From Flammeovirgaceae bacterium (GTDB taxonomy: Bacteria; Bacteroidota; Bacteroidia; Cytophagales; Cyclobacteriaceae), in assembly GCA_021298355.1 (NCBI GenBank), contig JAJTEH010000001.1, positions 1 through 64,000 on the forward strand: DNA of 64,000 nucleotides. Reading direction: 5' to 3'. The notes beneath the pieces are model-generated. The model worked only from the letters and a program-made list of their open reading frames with translations. It ran no database searches and was not told the DNA's origin. The position numbers and the translations under genes were made by a program. Shown here piece after piece: positions 8,700 to 19,095 of this stretch. Positions within the stretch are counted from its first letter, which is position 1. The number at the start of each line of letters is the position of its first letter.

Positions 8700-9701
8700 A
8701 TGACAAAATTTATCATTTCAACTTTATTTTGTTTCTCAAGTTTTTTCTCTTTTTCTCAAAAATATGAAGTGAGTTTAAGCGATGTACTGATAAAAACTAA
8801 TACTATAAAATTTGCCGCTGTAATTGACGGAAGAAAAGATAAAAGTAATATTGGTTGGGTACAAACAGGGTTAGCTAATAAAAGACGTATAGCAGATTTC
8901 GAAGATGGATTTGATAAACAGATAAAAGATTTATTTCAACGGTCTTCATTAATAAATGCTGAGAGTGATATACTCATATCCATAAACAGATTATATATAA
9001 ATGAAACGACTAAGGTTACATCCGAAATAGGAAGAGCAGAGGTAGGTATTAATTTTTTTAAATTGATAAACGCTGATTCTTGCTATTTTATTACCTCTGT
9101 AATCGTAGGAGATGAACACAAAAGTATGGATGTAACTAAACAACACGATGAGAACATTACCAAGGCATTCGAAAAAGCAATAGCTGAGTTTTTAAAGAAA
9201 AGATTGCACGTTACATTAAGCAACAAGGCAATTGCAATTACAAGTTTGGGTAATCCTAACCAGACTTTACGGGATATTTCGAAGGTAGCAATTTTGAATA
9301 CTGAAGTATTCGAAGCAGGTATCTATACTAAGTTCGAAGAATTGTTAAGCAATCAGCCATCCATTACTTCTGATTTTATTGTGGATGATGATAAAAAGAT
9401 AAAGTTATTTCGATTAAATACTGAGAGTGGAAAGAAACAGATAAAAGATGGTATATATGGATTCTCGGTTAAAAATAAAATTTATATACTTTTTGATGGT
9501 GAGTTTTGTGAGTTAAAAAAAGTAGAAAACACTTTTCGATTTATGGGACCTAAAAAATCTGATCCCAACGCAGTGGCTACTGGTGCAATTTTAGGAGGTT
9601 TAATTGGAAGTGCCATTGCTTCTTCAGCAAGTAGTATTCAACGAGAGTATGAGTTGGATATCGATACAGGTATGATTTACGAAGTTGGCATAAATAAATA
9701 A
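8700..9701 (+). CDS. Hypothetical exported protein with a C-terminal glycine-zipper-like segment
   Basis: I do not recognise a family. The ATG at 8700 is chosen over an in-frame GTG at 8691 because it places a clean signal peptide at the N-terminus (MTKFIISTLFCFSSFFSFSQ). The mature part is about 310 residues, alternating beta-rich and lysine-rich stretches. A short hydrophobic Gly/Ala segment, AVATGAILGGLIGSAIASSA, lies at about 295-315 and could insert in or lie on a membrane. It ends just before a convergent gene; a weak inverted repeat (AAATTGG 9701-9707 with CCAATTT 9722-9728) lies between them. Confidence 0.65.
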   Translation: MTKFIISTLFCFSSFFSFSQKYEVSLSDVLIKTNTIKFAAVIDGRKDKSNIGWVQTGLANKRRIADFEDGFDKQIKDLFQRSSLINAESDILISINRLYINETTKVTSEIGRAEVGINFFKLINADSCYFITSVIVGDEHKSMDVTKQHDENITKAFEKAIAEFLKKRLHVTLSNKAIAITSLGNPNQTLRDISKVAILNTEVFEAGIYTKFEELLSNQPSITSDFIVDDDKKIKLFRLNTESGKKQIKDGIYGFSVKNKIYILFDGEFCELKKVENTFRFMGPKKSDPNAVATGAILGGLIGSAIASSASSIQREYELDIDTGMIYEVGINK

Positions 9702-9740
9702 AATTGGCAATTAGATATCACCCAATTTCATAAATTCCAA

Positions 9741-10400
9741 TCATATAATCTTCATCTCAGGAATTTCACCTTCAACTACTAACTTACCAGCTGTAGCATT
9801 TTTAATTTGGTCTACAGAAACACCTGGTGCTCGTTCTAACAATTTAAAGCCACCTTCGGGTAATACATCTAACACGGCCATATCGCTTACAATTTTCTTT
9901 ACACATTGTAAACCTGTAAGAGGTAAGGTACACGTTGTTAAAAGTTTAGAAGCTCCATCTTTACTACAATGTTGCATGGCAACAATAATATTTTTGGCAG
10001 ATGCTACTAGATCCATCGCTCCACCCATACCTTTTACCATTTTGCCTGGTACTTTCCAATTCGCAATGTCACCTTTTTCAGAAACTTCCATTGCACCTAA
10101 GATGGTAAGATCAACATGACCGCCTCTTATCATAGCAAAGCTTTCTGCTGAACTAAATAAAGCAGAGCCAGGCATCATGGTAATGGTTTGTTTGCCAGCG
10201 TTAATTAAATCTGGGTCTACTTGTTCTTCTGTTGGAAAAGGCCCAATGCCCAACAATCCATTTTCAGATTGTAATACAACATTTAAATTTTTCGGGATAT
10301 AATTCGCCACAAGTGTAGGAATTCCTATACCTAAATTGATGTACATGCCATCTCTTACTTCTTGTGCAATTCGTTTTGCTATGCCTGTTTTATCAATCAT
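9741..10400 (-). CDS. scoB: 3-oxoacid CoA-transferase subunit B
   Basis: This is the beta subunit of succinyl-CoA:3-ketoacid CoA-transferase, which moves CoA from succinyl-CoA to acetoacetate in ketone-body and leucine catabolism. The catalytic glutamate motif SENGLLGIGP is present, with Glu46 as the probable nucleophile. Also visible are GIGIPTLVANYIP (24-36) and GKGDIANWKVPGKMVKGMGGAMDL-type sequence in the middle. The length of 219 is normal for the subunit. It follows scoA in the same direction with a 36-base gap. Confidence 0.93.
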   Translation of the reverse strand: MIDKTGIAKRIAQEVRDGMYINLGIGIPTLVANYIPKNLNVVLQSENGLLGIGPFPTEEQVDPDLINAGKQTITMMPGSALFSSAESFAMIRGGHVDLTILGAMEVSEKGDIANWKVPGKMVKGMGGAMDLVASAKNIIVAMQHCSKDGASKLLTTCTLPLTGLQCVKKIVSDMAVLDVLPEGGFKLLERAPGVSVDQIKNATAGKLVVEGEIPEMKII

Positions 10401-10436
10401 ATTATTTTCAAATTAACTAATTATCAAATTAATAAA

Positions 10437-11129
10437 TTATCTTGTCGTTCTTTGTTCAATTCTCTTTTCATACCCCGTACCTTTAAAAACACGTTGCACA
10501 TATATGCCCGGAGTATGTATTTGATTAGGATCTAATTCGCCTAGCGGAACCAATTCTTCAACCTCTGCAATAGTTATTTTACCTGCGGCAGCCATCATCG
10601 GATTAAAATTTCGTGCAGTGCCTTTATACACTAAGTTTCCTGCTGTGTCTCCTCTCCAGGCCTTTACAATAGAGAAATCGGCACGCAACCAATTTTCTAA
10701 CAGATAAACTTTACCATCGAACGTGCGTGTTTCTTTTCCAAGTGCCACTTCTGTGCCCACACCAGCCGGAGTATAGAAGGCAGGAATACCGGCACCGCCT
10801 GCGCGAATTCTTTCTGCCAGCGTGCCTTGCGGAATTAATTCAACTTCTAATTCACCGCTTAATAACTGTCGTTCAAATTCTGCGTTTTCGCCAACATAAG
10901 AAGAAATCATTTTTCTTACTTGTCGGGTTTTTAAAAGTAAACCAATTCCGAAGTCATCTACGCCTGCGTTATTAGATATGCAGGTAAGCCCTTTTACACC
11001 TTTTTTTAACAATGCCGAAATAGAATTTTCGGGTATGCCGCATAAGCCAAATCCACCTAACATTAAGGTAGCGTTATCGGGTATATCAGCGGTTGCAACA
11101 ATGGCGTTTTCTACAACTTTGTTTATCAT
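10437..11129 (-). CDS. scoA: 3-oxoacid CoA-transferase subunit A
   Basis: This is the alpha subunit partner of scoB. Residues 25-34 ([10 protein letters not shown]) form the CoA-transferase family I signature 1, and the later [20 protein letters not shown] segment is typical of bacterial SCOT alpha subunits. The length of 230 is normal. It starts 24 bases after the ribF stop and may be read from the ftsX/uppP/truB/ribF operon or from its own promoter; no strong TAnnTTTG box is seen in the AT-rich gap. Confidence 0.93.
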   Translation of the reverse strand: MINKVVENAIVATADIPDNATLMLGGFGLCGIPENSISALLKKGVKGLTCISNNAGVDDFGIGLLLKTRQVRKMISSYVGENAEFERQLLSGELEVELIPQGTLAERIRAGGAGIPAFYTPAGVGTEVALGKETRTFDGKVYLLENWLRADFSIVKAWRGDTAGNLVYKGTARNFNPMMAAAGKITIAEVEELVPLGELDPNQIHTPGIYVQRVFKGTGYEKRIEQRTTR

Positions 11130-11152
11130 ATAGAAAGGTGAATAATTTAAAA

Positions 11153-12079
11153 TTAAGTTAATAATTCCAATGCTTTGATTTTATCGAGTGCGAGTTGTTT
11201 TTTTAAACTTTCTAAATCAGAAAAGGCAGCATCGCTTCTAATTAAGTATTCGAAATTGATGGTGATGGTTTCACCATAAATCGACTTATCAAAATCAAAT
11301 ATATTTACTTCGATGTTGCGCTTTGTTCCGTTAATGGTTGGTCGTGTGCCAATGTACAGCATGCCTTTGTACAAAGCTCTTTCATGCATAACGGTTACTG
11401 CATAAATGGCATCTGCCGGAATAAGTTTATAGGGATAATCTAACTCAATATTTGCTGTAGGGAAACCGAGCATTCTGCCGATTTTATCTCCGGCAATTAC
11501 TCTGCCTGTAATGGAGTAGGAACTTCCAAGGAGTTGTTTGGCTTGTAACACATCTGCCTCGGCTAACGCTTTGCGTATGCGTGTAGATGATACGCCAGCA
11601 TGGTCGATATCTTGCCGCGGAATTTCTTCTACTTCAAAACTATATAAGTGAGCGTTATTTTTTAGTTCTTCGAAACTTCCTTCTCTGTTTTTACCAAAAC
11701 GATGGTCGTACCCGATAACTAATTTTTTGGTTCCGATTTTTTTTACCAGGATTTCGTTGATGTATTCATGTGACGATACGTTCGAAAATTCTTTAGTAAA
11801 AGGAATCCGGATAAGATGATTAATGCCAAACTTTTTTAGTAATTCAGCTTTTTCTTCGAAGGTATTTAATAAGCGAATGGAGGTGTCTTCGGGTTTTAAC
11901 ACTAAACGAGGATGCGGCCAGTAGGTAATAACGACACTTTCTCCCTCATGTATTTTTGCTAATGATGTTAGTCGGTTCAAAATTTTTTGATGACCGACAT
12001 GTACGCCATCAAATGTACCTGTTGTTACCACCGCATAGGGGAGAGGTGAGAAATCTTCTATGCCATGATAAATTTTCAT
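11153..12079 (-). CDS. ribF: Bifunctional riboflavin kinase / FAD synthetase
   Basis: The N-terminal FAD synthetase domain contains the nucleotidyltransferase motif [10 protein letters not shown] (21-30) and [10 protein letters not shown] (about 163-172). The C-terminal flavokinase domain carries [17 protein letters not shown] (about 197-213) and ends near residue 306. The enzyme makes FMN from riboflavin and ATP, then FAD. The length of 308 is standard. Its ATG overlaps the truB stop (ATGA type), so translation is coupled. The truB-ribF pairing is common in bacteria. Confidence 0.96.
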   Translation of the reverse strand: MKIYHGIEDFSPLPYAVVTTGTFDGVHVGHQKILNRLTSLAKIHEGESVVITYWPHPRLVLKPEDTSIRLLNTFEEKAELLKKFGINHLIRIPFTKEFSNVSSHEYINEILVKKIGTKKLVIGYDHRFGKNREGSFEELKNNAHLYSFEVEEIPRQDIDHAGVSSTRIRKALAEADVLQAKQLLGSSYSITGRVIAGDKIGRMLGFPTANIELDYPYKLIPADAIYAVTVMHERALYKGMLYIGTRPTINGTKRNIEVNIFDFDKSIYGETITINFEYLIRSDAAFSDLESLKKQLALDKIKALELLT

Positions 12080-12750
12080 AACGTCTCTTGTGTTTCGTCT
12101 TTTTTAAAAGATGTTATTTCTTTTGCATTCTCTAACAAAAAGTTTCCGATTCTTGTTCTGCACAGAGCGGATAAATACGCTCCTGTGCCTAAAGCTTCGC
12201 CCACATCGCGAGCTAAACTTCTGATGTAAGTTCCTTTAGAACAAACTACTTTAAAATCAATAAGAGGTAAATCAAATTTTGTTATTTCGAATGATGTGAT
12301 TGTAATCTTTCTTTTTTTCAAGTCAACTTCTTCACCTTTACGGGCCAATTCGTAAGCACGTTTTCCATTTACTTTAATGGCAGAATGAGCTGGAGGAATT
12401 TGTTCTATTTCACCTACAAATTTTTTGAATACATCATTTGTAAAATCTTTTGTGATATGATGATACTCCTTTCCGTTTTCAGGTTGGGTTTCTAGGTCGT
12501 AAGATGGTGTAGTATGCCCAATGGTTAACGTTCCTGTATATTCTTTCTCCATGCCCATAAAGGCATCGATTTGTTTCGTCATTTTCCCGGCACAAACTAT
12601 TAGTAAACCGCTTGCCAATGGATCAAGTGTTCCGGCATGTCCAATCTTTTTTATTTTTAGTGTGTAGCGAAGTTTTCTTACTACATCGAAGGATGTCCAG
12701 CCGATAGGTTTGTTTAGTAAAAGCATTAATCCTTCTGCCGGAATTTCCAT
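12076..12750 (-). CDS. truB: tRNA pseudouridine(55) synthase
   Basis: TruB isomerises U55 in the T-loop of tRNAs. The catalytic Asp lies in [14 protein letters not shown] (Asp43), and the family motif [17 protein letters not shown] is visible near 178-194. The ATG at 12750 is chosen over an in-frame TTG at 12762: it lies 4 bases after the uppP stop, and the protein then starts [20 protein letters not shown], as expected for the family. The product has 224 residues. It lacks a C-terminal PUA extension, as is usual in this phylum. Confidence 0.95.
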   Translation of the reverse strand: MEIPAEGLMLLLNKPIGWTSFDVVRKLRYTLKIKKIGHAGTLDPLASGLLIVCAGKMTKQIDAFMGMEKEYTGTLTIGHTTPSYDLETQPENGKEYHHITKDFTNDVFKKFVGEIEQIPPAHSAIKVNGKRAYELARKGEEVDLKKRKITITSFEITKFDLPLIDFKVVCSKGTYIRSLARDVGEALGTGAYLSALCRTRIGNFLLENAKEITSFKKDETQETL

Positions 12751-12754
12751 AGTG

Positions 12755-13546
12755 TTACACAATTTTTAAATCGTAACCTAATGCAAGAAAAATTAAGAGA
12801 ATAACACCTAACGCTATTCTATAGTAACCAAAGATTTTGAAACCATGTTTAGTTAGATAAGCAATAAAAGATTTTATCGCCAGCATAGCTACTATAAAGG
12901 CAATTGCATTACCAATTAACAGAATAGAAATTTCACTTTCTCCAAAAGTGCCACCGTTTTTCCAATATGAAAATAGTTTATAGGAAGTGGCAGCAAACAT
13001 GGTGGGCACGGCTAAAAAGAATGAAAACTCTGCTGCATTTTTTTTAGTCAAGCCTTGGGTTAATCCTCCAATAATGGTAGCAGCCGAGCGAGAAACACCC
13101 GGAACCAAGGCCAATAATTGAAATAATCCTATTTTGAATGATGATGCGTAGGTGGAATCTTTTGGTTGGTTTTCGTTTTGTTTAAAAATTTTATCAACCC
13201 ATAAAAAGAAAATGCCACCTGCTATGAGCATACATGCAACTACGTCTACTCTTTCTAATAAAGCATCGATGAAGTCGTTCAATAAAAAACCGATACCAGC
13301 TGCAGGAATAAAGGCTAACAGAATTTTAAAATAGAATTCGAATGATTGAAAAAAACGTTTCCAGTATAATACAATAACCGATAATATTGCTCCTAATTGA
13401 ATGGCGATTGTAAATAATTTAACAAACGAATCCGAGGCAATGCCCATGAAGGATGAAACAATTATCATATGCCCGGTTGAAGAAACCGGTAAAAACTCTG
13501 TGATACCTTCAACGATAGCTAAAACAATCGCTTGCCAGATTTCCAT
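12755..13546 (-). CDS. uppP: Undecaprenyl-diphosphatase
   Basis: This is an integral membrane phosphatase of the BacA/UppP family. It regenerates undecaprenyl phosphate for peptidoglycan and other envelope polymers. The two family motifs are visible: [16 protein letters not shown] (13-28), with catalytic Glu and Ser/His, and [15 protein letters not shown] (about 145-160). Eight hydrophobic segments fill the 263 residues. It lies between the DUF3098 gene (10-base gap) and truB (4-base gap), in the conserved Bacteroidota order. Confidence 0.95.
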   Translation of the reverse strand: MEIWQAIVLAIVEGITEFLPVSSTGHMIIVSSFMGIASDSFVKLFTIAIQLGAILSVIVLYWKRFFQSFEFYFKILLAFIPAAGIGFLLNDFIDALLERVDVVACMLIAGGIFFLWVDKIFKQNENQPKDSTYASSFKIGLFQLLALVPGVSRSAATIIGGLTQGLTKKNAAEFSFFLAVPTMFAATSYKLFSYWKNGGTFGESEISILLIGNAIAFIVAMLAIKSFIAYLTKHGFKIFGYYRIALGVILLIFLALGYDLKIV

Positions 13547-13555
13547 TAAAACAGA

Positions 13556-13759
13556 TTATTTTTTAGGCGAATAAAGAATGGCATAGATTTCGAAAATAAA
13601 ACCGGCCATAACAACAACGGGGCCGAGTGTTATTCCTAAAAAGCCGAAGCCAAAAGGTTCAGTATCTAATGACATGATGATAAATCCTGAAATTAGTATG
13701 GCTAAACCAATGATCATTAACTGGTAATTTTTTTTTGTAAACGGAAGTTTGTTTTCCAC
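13556..13759 (-). CDS. DUF3098 small membrane protein
   Basis: This 67-residue protein has two membrane segments (about 15-33 and 39-62) and ends YSPKK. The family is found in Bacteroidota between ftsX and uppP, and that is where it sits here. Function is unknown; a link to cell-envelope synthesis or division is suggested only by neighbours. The start codon is GTG. Confidence 0.85.
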   Translation of the reverse strand: MENKLPFTKKNYQLMIIGLAILISGFIIMSLDTEPFGFGFLGITLGPVVVMAGFIFEIYAILYSPKK

Positions 13760-13775
13760 GTGTTGTGTAATTAAG

Positions 13776-14657
13776 TTAAAATAATTCGTCTAAAGATAGT
13801 CTTAGGTATTTTTTCACAGCAAAGAAAGAGCTTACTGTACTAATGAAAATTCCTATTACTAAAAGGCATGTTCCTATTATCATGAAGTTTTGTAGGTTAA
13901 ACAAAACAGATAGATCTTTTATTTGATTTTGAATGTACAGGATAGAAGCATATAGGGTTATGGTTGCAAATAATCCTGCGAAAAATCCGTATAAGGCAGC
14001 TCGTTTCAAATAGGGCCACTGTATAAAGCTTTGTTTAGCGCCAACCAACTGCATGGATCTGATTAGGAACCGTTGAGAGAATAATGCAATACGAATGGTA
14101 TTATTTATAAGCACTATAATGGTAACGAGGAGAAGAATAACAACAAACACGAGGAAAAACGCGATTTTAGTTACATTATTATTGATATCATCAATTAGCC
14201 CGGCCACATAAAATACTTGAAACACGCCATTAATTTTTTCAATTTCTTTTTTTACAGATTCTAATTTTTCTTCTGTTTGATAGGTTGGGCTAATGCGTAA
14301 GAGGTATGCATCTTTTAAAGGATTTTCGCCTAAAAAGGATTGGAAATCTTCTCCCGTTTCTGCGATAAACTTTTTGGCGGCTTCTTCTTTTGATACAAAC
14401 TCAATTGGGGAAGTATAAGATTTGTCTGTAAATGGAAGGTTTACTAGTTTATTTTCTATTTGTTGCCGTTGCGATTCTTTTACAGTAGTATTCAGGTATA
14501 CTTGAAGTTTTACATTTTCGCGCACTAATTTTTCAAGTGTTTCTGCATAGCTGAATAAAATTCCAAAAACACCAATAGCATACAAGGCTAAAGCAATGCT
14601 AAGTGTAACACCCACCGCGGGATATGATCCTACCTTTTTGCTATACTGCATTTTCAT
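13776..14657 (-). CDS. ftsX: Cell division protein FtsX-like ABC permease
   Basis: This is a four-segment membrane protein: one N-terminal helix (about 14-35) and a periplasmic domain (about 40-165) with VQVYLN-type strands and a conserved central FtsX fold. Three C-terminal helices follow (about 170-200, 222-245, 258-280). FtsX with the ATPase FtsE controls cell-wall hydrolases during division. The length of 293 is normal for the phylum. ftsE is not in this window, so the ATPase is encoded elsewhere. Two close ATGs (14657 and 14651) are possible; a TAACTTTG box 5 bases upstream implies a very short leader. Confidence 0.93.
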   Translation of the reverse strand: MKMQYSKKVGSYPAVGVTLSIALALYAIGVFGILFSYAETLEKLVRENVKLQVYLNTTVKESQRQQIENKLVNLPFTDKSYTSPIEFVSKEEAAKKFIAETGEDFQSFLGENPLKDAYLLRISPTYQTEEKLESVKKEIEKINGVFQVFYVAGLIDDINNNVTKIAFFLVFVVILLLVTIIVLINNTIRIALFSQRFLIRSMQLVGAKQSFIQWPYLKRAALYGFFAGLFATITLYASILYIQNQIKDLSVLFNLQNFMIIGTCLLVIGIFISTVSSFFAVKKYLRLSLDELF

Positions 14658-14661
14658 GTTT

Positions 14662-14669
14662 CAAAGTTA
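14662..14669 (-). promoter_or_regulatory. Promoter -7 box candidate for the ftsX operon
   Basis: Minus-strand TAACTTTG matches TAnnTTTG exactly. It is followed by a start codon only 5 bases later. No -33 TTTG is visible at the usual distance. It lies downstream of the terminator of the sigma/anti-sigma unit, as expected for an independent promoter. Confidence 0.4.
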
Positions 14670-14699
14670 GCAATTTGCCTTTTATAATAAGGGTTATAA

Positions 14700-14728
14700 A
14701 ACGAAAAAGCCGCTTTCGCGGCCTTTTC
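14700..14728 (-). terminator. Rho-independent terminator
   Basis: On the minus strand, GCCGC-GAAA-GCGGC (14709-14722) forms a five-base G/C stem with a GNRA-type loop followed by TTTTTCGTTTT. It separates the sigma/anti-sigma unit from ftsX. A run of A and T on both sides may make it weakly bidirectional. Confidence 0.75.
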
Positions 14729-15634
14729 TTATTCGTTTTGTTTTCGGTATTGTTCTAATCTTTCTATCAATTTAGGATCCATTACAGGCCGGAGTTCCTT
14801 TTCACCTTCAGTTGCTGTTAGTGAATAATAGGTTTTGTTAAAGTATAGGAACGCAGTTCGCTTATCATTGGTAAAGAATTCTAACACAGTATATAGCTCC
14901 TTTTTGAACGGACCAACCAAGGTTAATTGATCGCCAATTAACTGATAATGGAAATTGTGTTTTCTTTCTTTGTAAATTACTTCGGTGCGTAATGTATTGG
15001 ATTTGGTAAATACATCTTCTTCAGGTTTATCGTTAATGATTGGTTTTTCTTCTTCCTGAATTTCATCACTATTGGGATCAAAAACTTCAATTTTCGGATC
15101 TACTGCCTTTCCTTCTTTTATTTCTGTGGCAAGTTTTGGTTCTTTATTGCTTTTCTGTTGTAAAGTGTTGTTTGTTGCCAGATCTGATTTTTGTGTTTTA
15201 ACTTCCTTGTTTTGTACAGCTAAGTTTGTTTCTGGTTGCTCTTCTTCAAAAACAGACGTTTGAGTGGAATCAACCTCTAAAGAATTTTTTTCCGAAGGTT
15301 TCTGTGCCTGAGGTTGCGTAACGCTTTTGGGATTAAATACTAATAAATACGTGAGAGATGTAAGAATGATAGCGGTGGTTATGCCTATAGAAACTTTTAT
15401 AATGGTTGTAGATTGAGATGAATGGGCTGGTGTAATTGGCACCTTATTTAAAACTGATTTAAGTTCGGCTATCCGCACTTTTTGAATTGCATTTACAATA
15501 TCTTTTTGTAGGCGAAATTCGCGTGAAAGCTCGGCATCGTTTTGCAATCGCTTTTCGAAAGATGCTTTGTCTACCTCGGATAGTTTGTTGGCCAAATAAT
15601 GGTCAATTAATTCAATATCTTTTTCTGTAATCAT
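14729..15634 (-). CDS. Probable anti-sigma factor-like single-pass membrane protein
   Basis: The N-terminal about 75 residues (ELIDHYLANKLSEVDKASFE) look like the cytoplasmic domain of Bacteroidota anti-sigma proteins. One membrane segment follows (about 83-102, VSIGITTAIILTSLTYLLVF), then a long Glu/Lys/Thr-rich linker and a C-terminal beta-rich domain (about 210-280) facing the periplasm. It starts 4 bases after the sigma-factor stop. The inferred role is to hold the sigma factor at the membrane until an envelope signal arrives. No ZAS zinc motif is seen. Confidence 0.7.
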   Translation of the reverse strand: MITEKDIELIDHYLANKLSEVDKASFEKRLQNDAELSREFRLQKDIVNAIQKVRIAELKSVLNKVPITPAHSSQSTTIIKVSIGITTAIILTSLTYLLVFNPKSVTQPQAQKPSEKNSLEVDSTQTSVFEEEQPETNLAVQNKEVKTQKSDLATNNTLQQKSNKEPKLATEIKEGKAVDPKIEVFDPNSDEIQEEEKPIINDKPEEDVFTKSNTLRTEVIYKERKHNFHYQLIGDQLTLVGPFKKELYTVLEFFTNDKRTAFLYFNKTYYSLTATEGEKELRPVMDPKLIERLEQYRKQNE

Positions 15635-15638
15635 TCTT

Positions 15639-16199
15639 TTAATCTAAAAAGTCCATTTCCGAGTACTTTGATTTGACCAATTCATCCAGCTTTTTTTTAC
15701 ACTTATATTTTTTTGTTTTAGCTGTATCGGTGTTAGCAAATCCCATTTTATCAGCTATGTCTTGCATGGAGAGTTCATCGAAATAGTAATAAGTAAGTAC
15801 CTTCTTACATGTTTCGCCTAGCTCATTGATGCAGGCTGCGATAATTTTTTCTCTTTCAGAAGAATCTGTATCCATTATAACAGACCCATCTTTTTCTTCG
15901 TTCGAAAGTCTCTTTTTTCTTTCTAATTCTTTTCTCCAAAGGTTTTGACAAATGCTGTAAATGTAGGTGCTGATTTTAGAAGTCATCACCAAATTGCCTG
16001 AAGTACATTTTTGCCAAAACACCACCAAAGCTTCCTGATAGATGTCTCTGGCTTCGTCTTCTGTTCCACTATTGGTGATAACGAGTTTGGTCATCATCCT
16101 ATAGTATTTTTTATAAAGGTATTCCAACGCTTTTTCGTCTCCGCCTTTTATGCGATCGAATACCTCAGTTTCGCTCATTTCCTTGTTTTTAAATGCCAT
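15639..16199 (-). CDS. RNA polymerase sigma-70 family, ECF-type sigma factor
   Basis: The 186-residue protein has a region 2 (about 15-85, with YQEALVVFWQKC) and a region 4 helix-turn-helix (about 120-170, ELSMQDIADKMGFANTDTAKTKKYKCKKKLDE). It is followed directly by an anti-sigma-like gene, so an extracytoplasmic stress response is likely. Its target promoters cannot be read from this window. Confidence 0.88.
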   Translation of the reverse strand: MAFKNKEMSETEVFDRIKGGDEKALEYLYKKYYRMMTKLVITNSGTEDEARDIYQEALVVFWQKCTSGNLVMTSKISTYIYSICQNLWRKELERKKRLSNEEKDGSVIMDTDSSEREKIIAACINELGETCKKVLTYYYFDELSMQDIADKMGFANTDTAKTKKYKCKKKLDELVKSKYSEMDFLD

Positions 16200-16248
16200 G
16201 GAATATCAATAAGTAACCGCGCATACTATTTTTCAACAAAAATTTCGA

Positions 16249-16680
16249 TCAACGAACCGGAAGCCAGGTTTGTGTTCTGTAAAAGGGACCTAAGTAGCCA
16301 CGAACTTTTAATTTTTTTTCTTCGAGCCAAATTTTACACTTGTATATGTTGCCATTTTCCGGATCTAAAATTTCACCTGAGTTCCATTCATTATTTGATT
16401 TTTTTAATCTTCGAATGATTTCCATACCGATTATTTTTTTCTTGTGCCGATCATCATCTTCGTCACACTCTAAGCAAACAGGATCCTGGTCTTCTCCTGC
16501 TTTTGGAAAGATACTGATAATTTCCCCATACGTTAATCCTTCTTTTTCATATATCTCGATAATGGATTTTACCTCACCGGAGTTGTCGTCCACAGTTTTC
16601 CATTTCCCAACAATTGAATTCTGAGGAAAGGCAATTGAAGCAAAAAGAAGCAGAAGGAGCAATACAAAGGATTGTTTCAT
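16249..16680 (-). CDS. DUF2147 exported protein
   Basis: A signal peptide is clear when the ATG at 16680 is used (MKQSFVLLLLLLFASIAFPQN). The upstream ATG at 16704 lies inside the terminator hairpin of the hppA gene and would add eight residues before the signal, so it is rejected. The mature domain (about 120 residues) matches DUF2147, with IVGKWKTVDDNSGEVKS at its start and GYLGPFYRTQTWLPV at its end. A pair of cysteines lies in DPVCLECDEDDD. DUF2147 is a lipocalin-like beta fold of unknown ligand. Confidence 0.85.
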   Translation of the reverse strand: MKQSFVLLLLLLFASIAFPQNSIVGKWKTVDDNSGEVKSIIEIYEKEGLTYGEIISIFPKAGEDQDPVCLECDEDDDRHKKKIIGMEIIRRLKKSNNEWNSGEILDPENGNIYKCKIWLEEKKLKVRGYLGPFYRTQTWLPVR

Positions 16681-16692
16681 GTGTTCAAAAAT

Positions 16693-16726
16693 ATGAAAAG
16701 CCATAACATTTGTTATGGCTTTTCAT
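16693..16726 (-). terminator. Long perfect stem-loop terminator of hppA
   Basis: A 16-base perfect inverted repeat (16693-16708 with 16711-16726) with a 2-base spacer contains GCCATAAC and GTTATGGC. On the minus strand the stem is followed by ATTTTTG. It lies 20 bases after the hppA stop. Confidence 0.8.
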
Positions 16727-16745
16727 GAAAGGTAAAAGAACAGGA

Positions 16746-19070
16746 TTACTGAACTTCTTTTTCTGTTTTTTCTTCTGTTTCAGCAGGTGTTGTTTCAGCC
16801 GGAGTTTGGCTCACAATTTCCAGTACTGGTTTTTGTGCTTCTACAGTTGCAACTGGTTCTTTTTCTAAAGCAATGAGTGGAGCAATAACCAAGGCTACTA
16901 CCGACATTAACTTTAACAAGATATTTAACGAAGGACCTGAAGTATCTTTGAAAGGATCACCTACTGTATCTCCCACAACAGCTGCTTTGTGTGGCTCTGA
17001 TTTTTTATAGTATTTCTGTCCGTTGATTTCTACACCTTCTTCGAAGCTTTTCTTGGCATTGTCCCAGGCACCACCGGCATTAGATTGAAAAATCGCCATC
17101 AACACACCGGCAACCGTCACGCCAGCTAACATTCCTCCGAGTGCTTCAACGCCAAAACCTGGTAGGAAAGCAATTACAACCGGAACAACAACAGCCATTA
17201 GGCCTGGTAAAACCATTTCTCTGATAGCTGCTTTGGTTGAGATTTCAACGCACTTGCCGTATTCTGCTTTTCCATCTGCTTCGCTAAAAGTTTTCTGGTC
17301 TTCTGCAGACCAATCGTGCATATCCTTATCACCATTTTTGCGCATAACTTCCAACGCTGCTTTTAAAGCCGGAATATTATTGAATTGTCTGCGTACTTCT
17401 TCAATCATGCTCATAGCCGCGCGACCTACTGCACCCATAGCCAAAGCAGAGAATACGAAAGGTAACATCGCACCGATAAATAAGCCGGCCATTACATTGG
17501 CTTTTGATACATCGATTGATTTTAAGTTAGCTGTTGTCATGAAGGCACCAAACAAGGCTAAAGCAGTTAAAGCAGCAGAAGCAATTGCAAAACCTTTTCC
17601 GATAGCGGCAGTTGTGTTACCAACTGCATCCAACTTATCGGTGCGTGAGCGTACTTCTTTAGGTAATTCAGACATCTCTGCAATACCACCAGCGTTATCA
17701 GATATCGGTCCGTAAGCATCAACAGCTAATTGAATACCGAGGTTAGATAACATACCAACCGCTGCGATGGCGATACCATATAATCCACCAAATTCAAATG
17801 CACCGATAATAGAGAATGCAATGATGATGATAGGCAACGCGGTTGACATCATACCTACGCCTAAACCAGCGATGATGTTTGTTGCTGCACCAGTTGAAGA
17901 CTGTCTTACAATGGATAGTACGGGTTTTTTACCCATACCTGTATAATATTCTGTAATTAAACCAACTAATAAACCACCGATCAAACCAATTACGGTTGCC
18001 CAGAAAATACCAAGAGCGGTATAGTGGTTACCCAATTCTGGATTTTCCCAAGCATATAGCGGATCTTTGAACCACCATTCTGCAGGTAACATCCATGTGA
18101 TGATAAAATAGGAAGCTGCAATCATGAAGGCAGAAGAAATAAATTCTCCTCTGTTCAATGCTTTTTGCGGATCGCCACCTTCTGCCACGCGCACGAAGAA
18201 AGTTCCGAGGAAAGACATCACGATACCAACTGCCGCCAAAACCAAAGGCAATAATACAGCAGATAAGCCATCAAAATTATCTGCAAAACCAGGTACCATA
18301 AAAGCAGCACCTAATACCATAGTACCCACAATCGACCCAACATAAGATTCAAATAAATCGGCACCCATACCGGCTACATCACCCACGTTATCACCTACGT
18401 TATCGGCAATGGTAGCAGGGTTAAGCGGATGGTCTTCCGGAATTCCGGCTTCTACTTTACCAACTAAGTCGGCACCCACATCGGCAGCTTTTGTGTAAAT
18501 ACCACCGCCTACACGGGCAAAAAGTGCAATAGAAGATGCACCGAATGAAAAGCCCGTTAAAACGGTAATAACTTGATTTAAACTATTTTGAGAATCAACG
18601 CCAAAAATCTGAGCGTAAACTATAAATAATGAACTAAGACCTAATACTCCTAAACCTACAACACCCATACCCATTACCGAACCTCCGGTAAAGGCAACTT
18701 CCAAAGCTTTGCCTAAAGAAGTTCTGGCTGCATTGGTAGTGCGCACATTGGCTTTGGTTGCCACACGCATACCGATAAAACCGGCTAAGGCTGATGTAAA
18801 GGCACCAAAAACAAAGGATACAGCAACTAGAGGTGAAGAAGTTTCTGAGTTAGCCGTTACACCTAATAAGATGGCCACACACACCACGAAGATGGCGAGT
18901 ATTTTATACTCAGCTTTTAAAAAGGCCATAGCGCCCTCGGCAATGTGGGCAGCAATTTTTTTCATTTTGTCGGTGCCGGCATCCTGTTTGGCAATCCAGG
19001 CGCTTTTCCATACAACGAAAAGCAAACCGAGCAAACCGAAAACAGGTAATGAGTAGAGTACGTTTTCCAT
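16746..19070 (-). CDS. hppA: K+-dependent membrane-bound pyrophosphatase (Na+ and/or H+ pump)
   Basis: This is a 16-helix membrane pyrophosphatase of 774 residues, which couples PPi hydrolysis to export of Na+ or H+. The substrate motif [11 protein letters not shown] (197-207) and the acidic motif DNVGDNVGD (223-231) are intact. The sequence [10 protein letters not shown] (484-493) has Ala and Gly where K+-independent enzymes have Lys and Thr, so it should be K+-dependent. The sequence does not decide between Na+, H+ or both. The last 40 residues are an acidic Glu/Thr/Pro tail after the final helix, longer than in most members. It is monocistronic, with its own promoter and terminator. Confidence 0.95.
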   Translation of the reverse strand: MENVLYSLPVFGLLGLLFVVWKSAWIAKQDAGTDKMKKIAAHIAEGAMAFLKAEYKILAIFVVCVAILLGVTANSETSSPLVAVSFVFGAFTSALAGFIGMRVATKANVRTTNAARTSLGKALEVAFTGGSVMGMGVVGLGVLGLSSLFIVYAQIFGVDSQNSLNQVITVLTGFSFGASSIALFARVGGGIYTKAADVGADLVGKVEAGIPEDHPLNPATIADNVGDNVGDVAGMGADLFESYVGSIVGTMVLGAAFMVPGFADNFDGLSAVLLPLVLAAVGIVMSFLGTFFVRVAEGGDPQKALNRGEFISSAFMIAASYFIITWMLPAEWWFKDPLYAWENPELGNHYTALGIFWATVIGLIGGLLVGLITEYYTGMGKKPVLSIVRQSSTGAATNIIAGLGVGMMSTALPIIIIAFSIIGAFEFGGLYGIAIAAVGMLSNLGIQLAVDAYGPISDNAGGIAEMSELPKEVRSRTDKLDAVGNTTAAIGKGFAIASAALTALALFGAFMTTANLKSIDVSKANVMAGLFIGAMLPFVFSALAMGAVGRAAMSMIEEVRRQFNNIPALKAALEVMRKNGDKDMHDWSAEDQKTFSEADGKAEYGKCVEISTKAAIREMVLPGLMAVVVPVVIAFLPGFGVEALGGMLAGVTVAGVLMAIFQSNAGGAWDNAKKSFEEGVEINGQKYYKKSEPHKAAVVGDTVGDPFKDTSGPSLNILLKLMSVVALVIAPLIALEKEPVATVEAQKPVLEIVSQTPAETTPAETEEKTEKEVQ

Positions 19071-19095
19071 GTTTAAGTTTTGGTTTATTATATAC

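Noticed and set aside
17233-17715. 160-codon open frame opposite hppA
   Set aside because: It is antisense to a highly conserved gene, and its composition mirrors the complement of membrane-protein codons; no family features.
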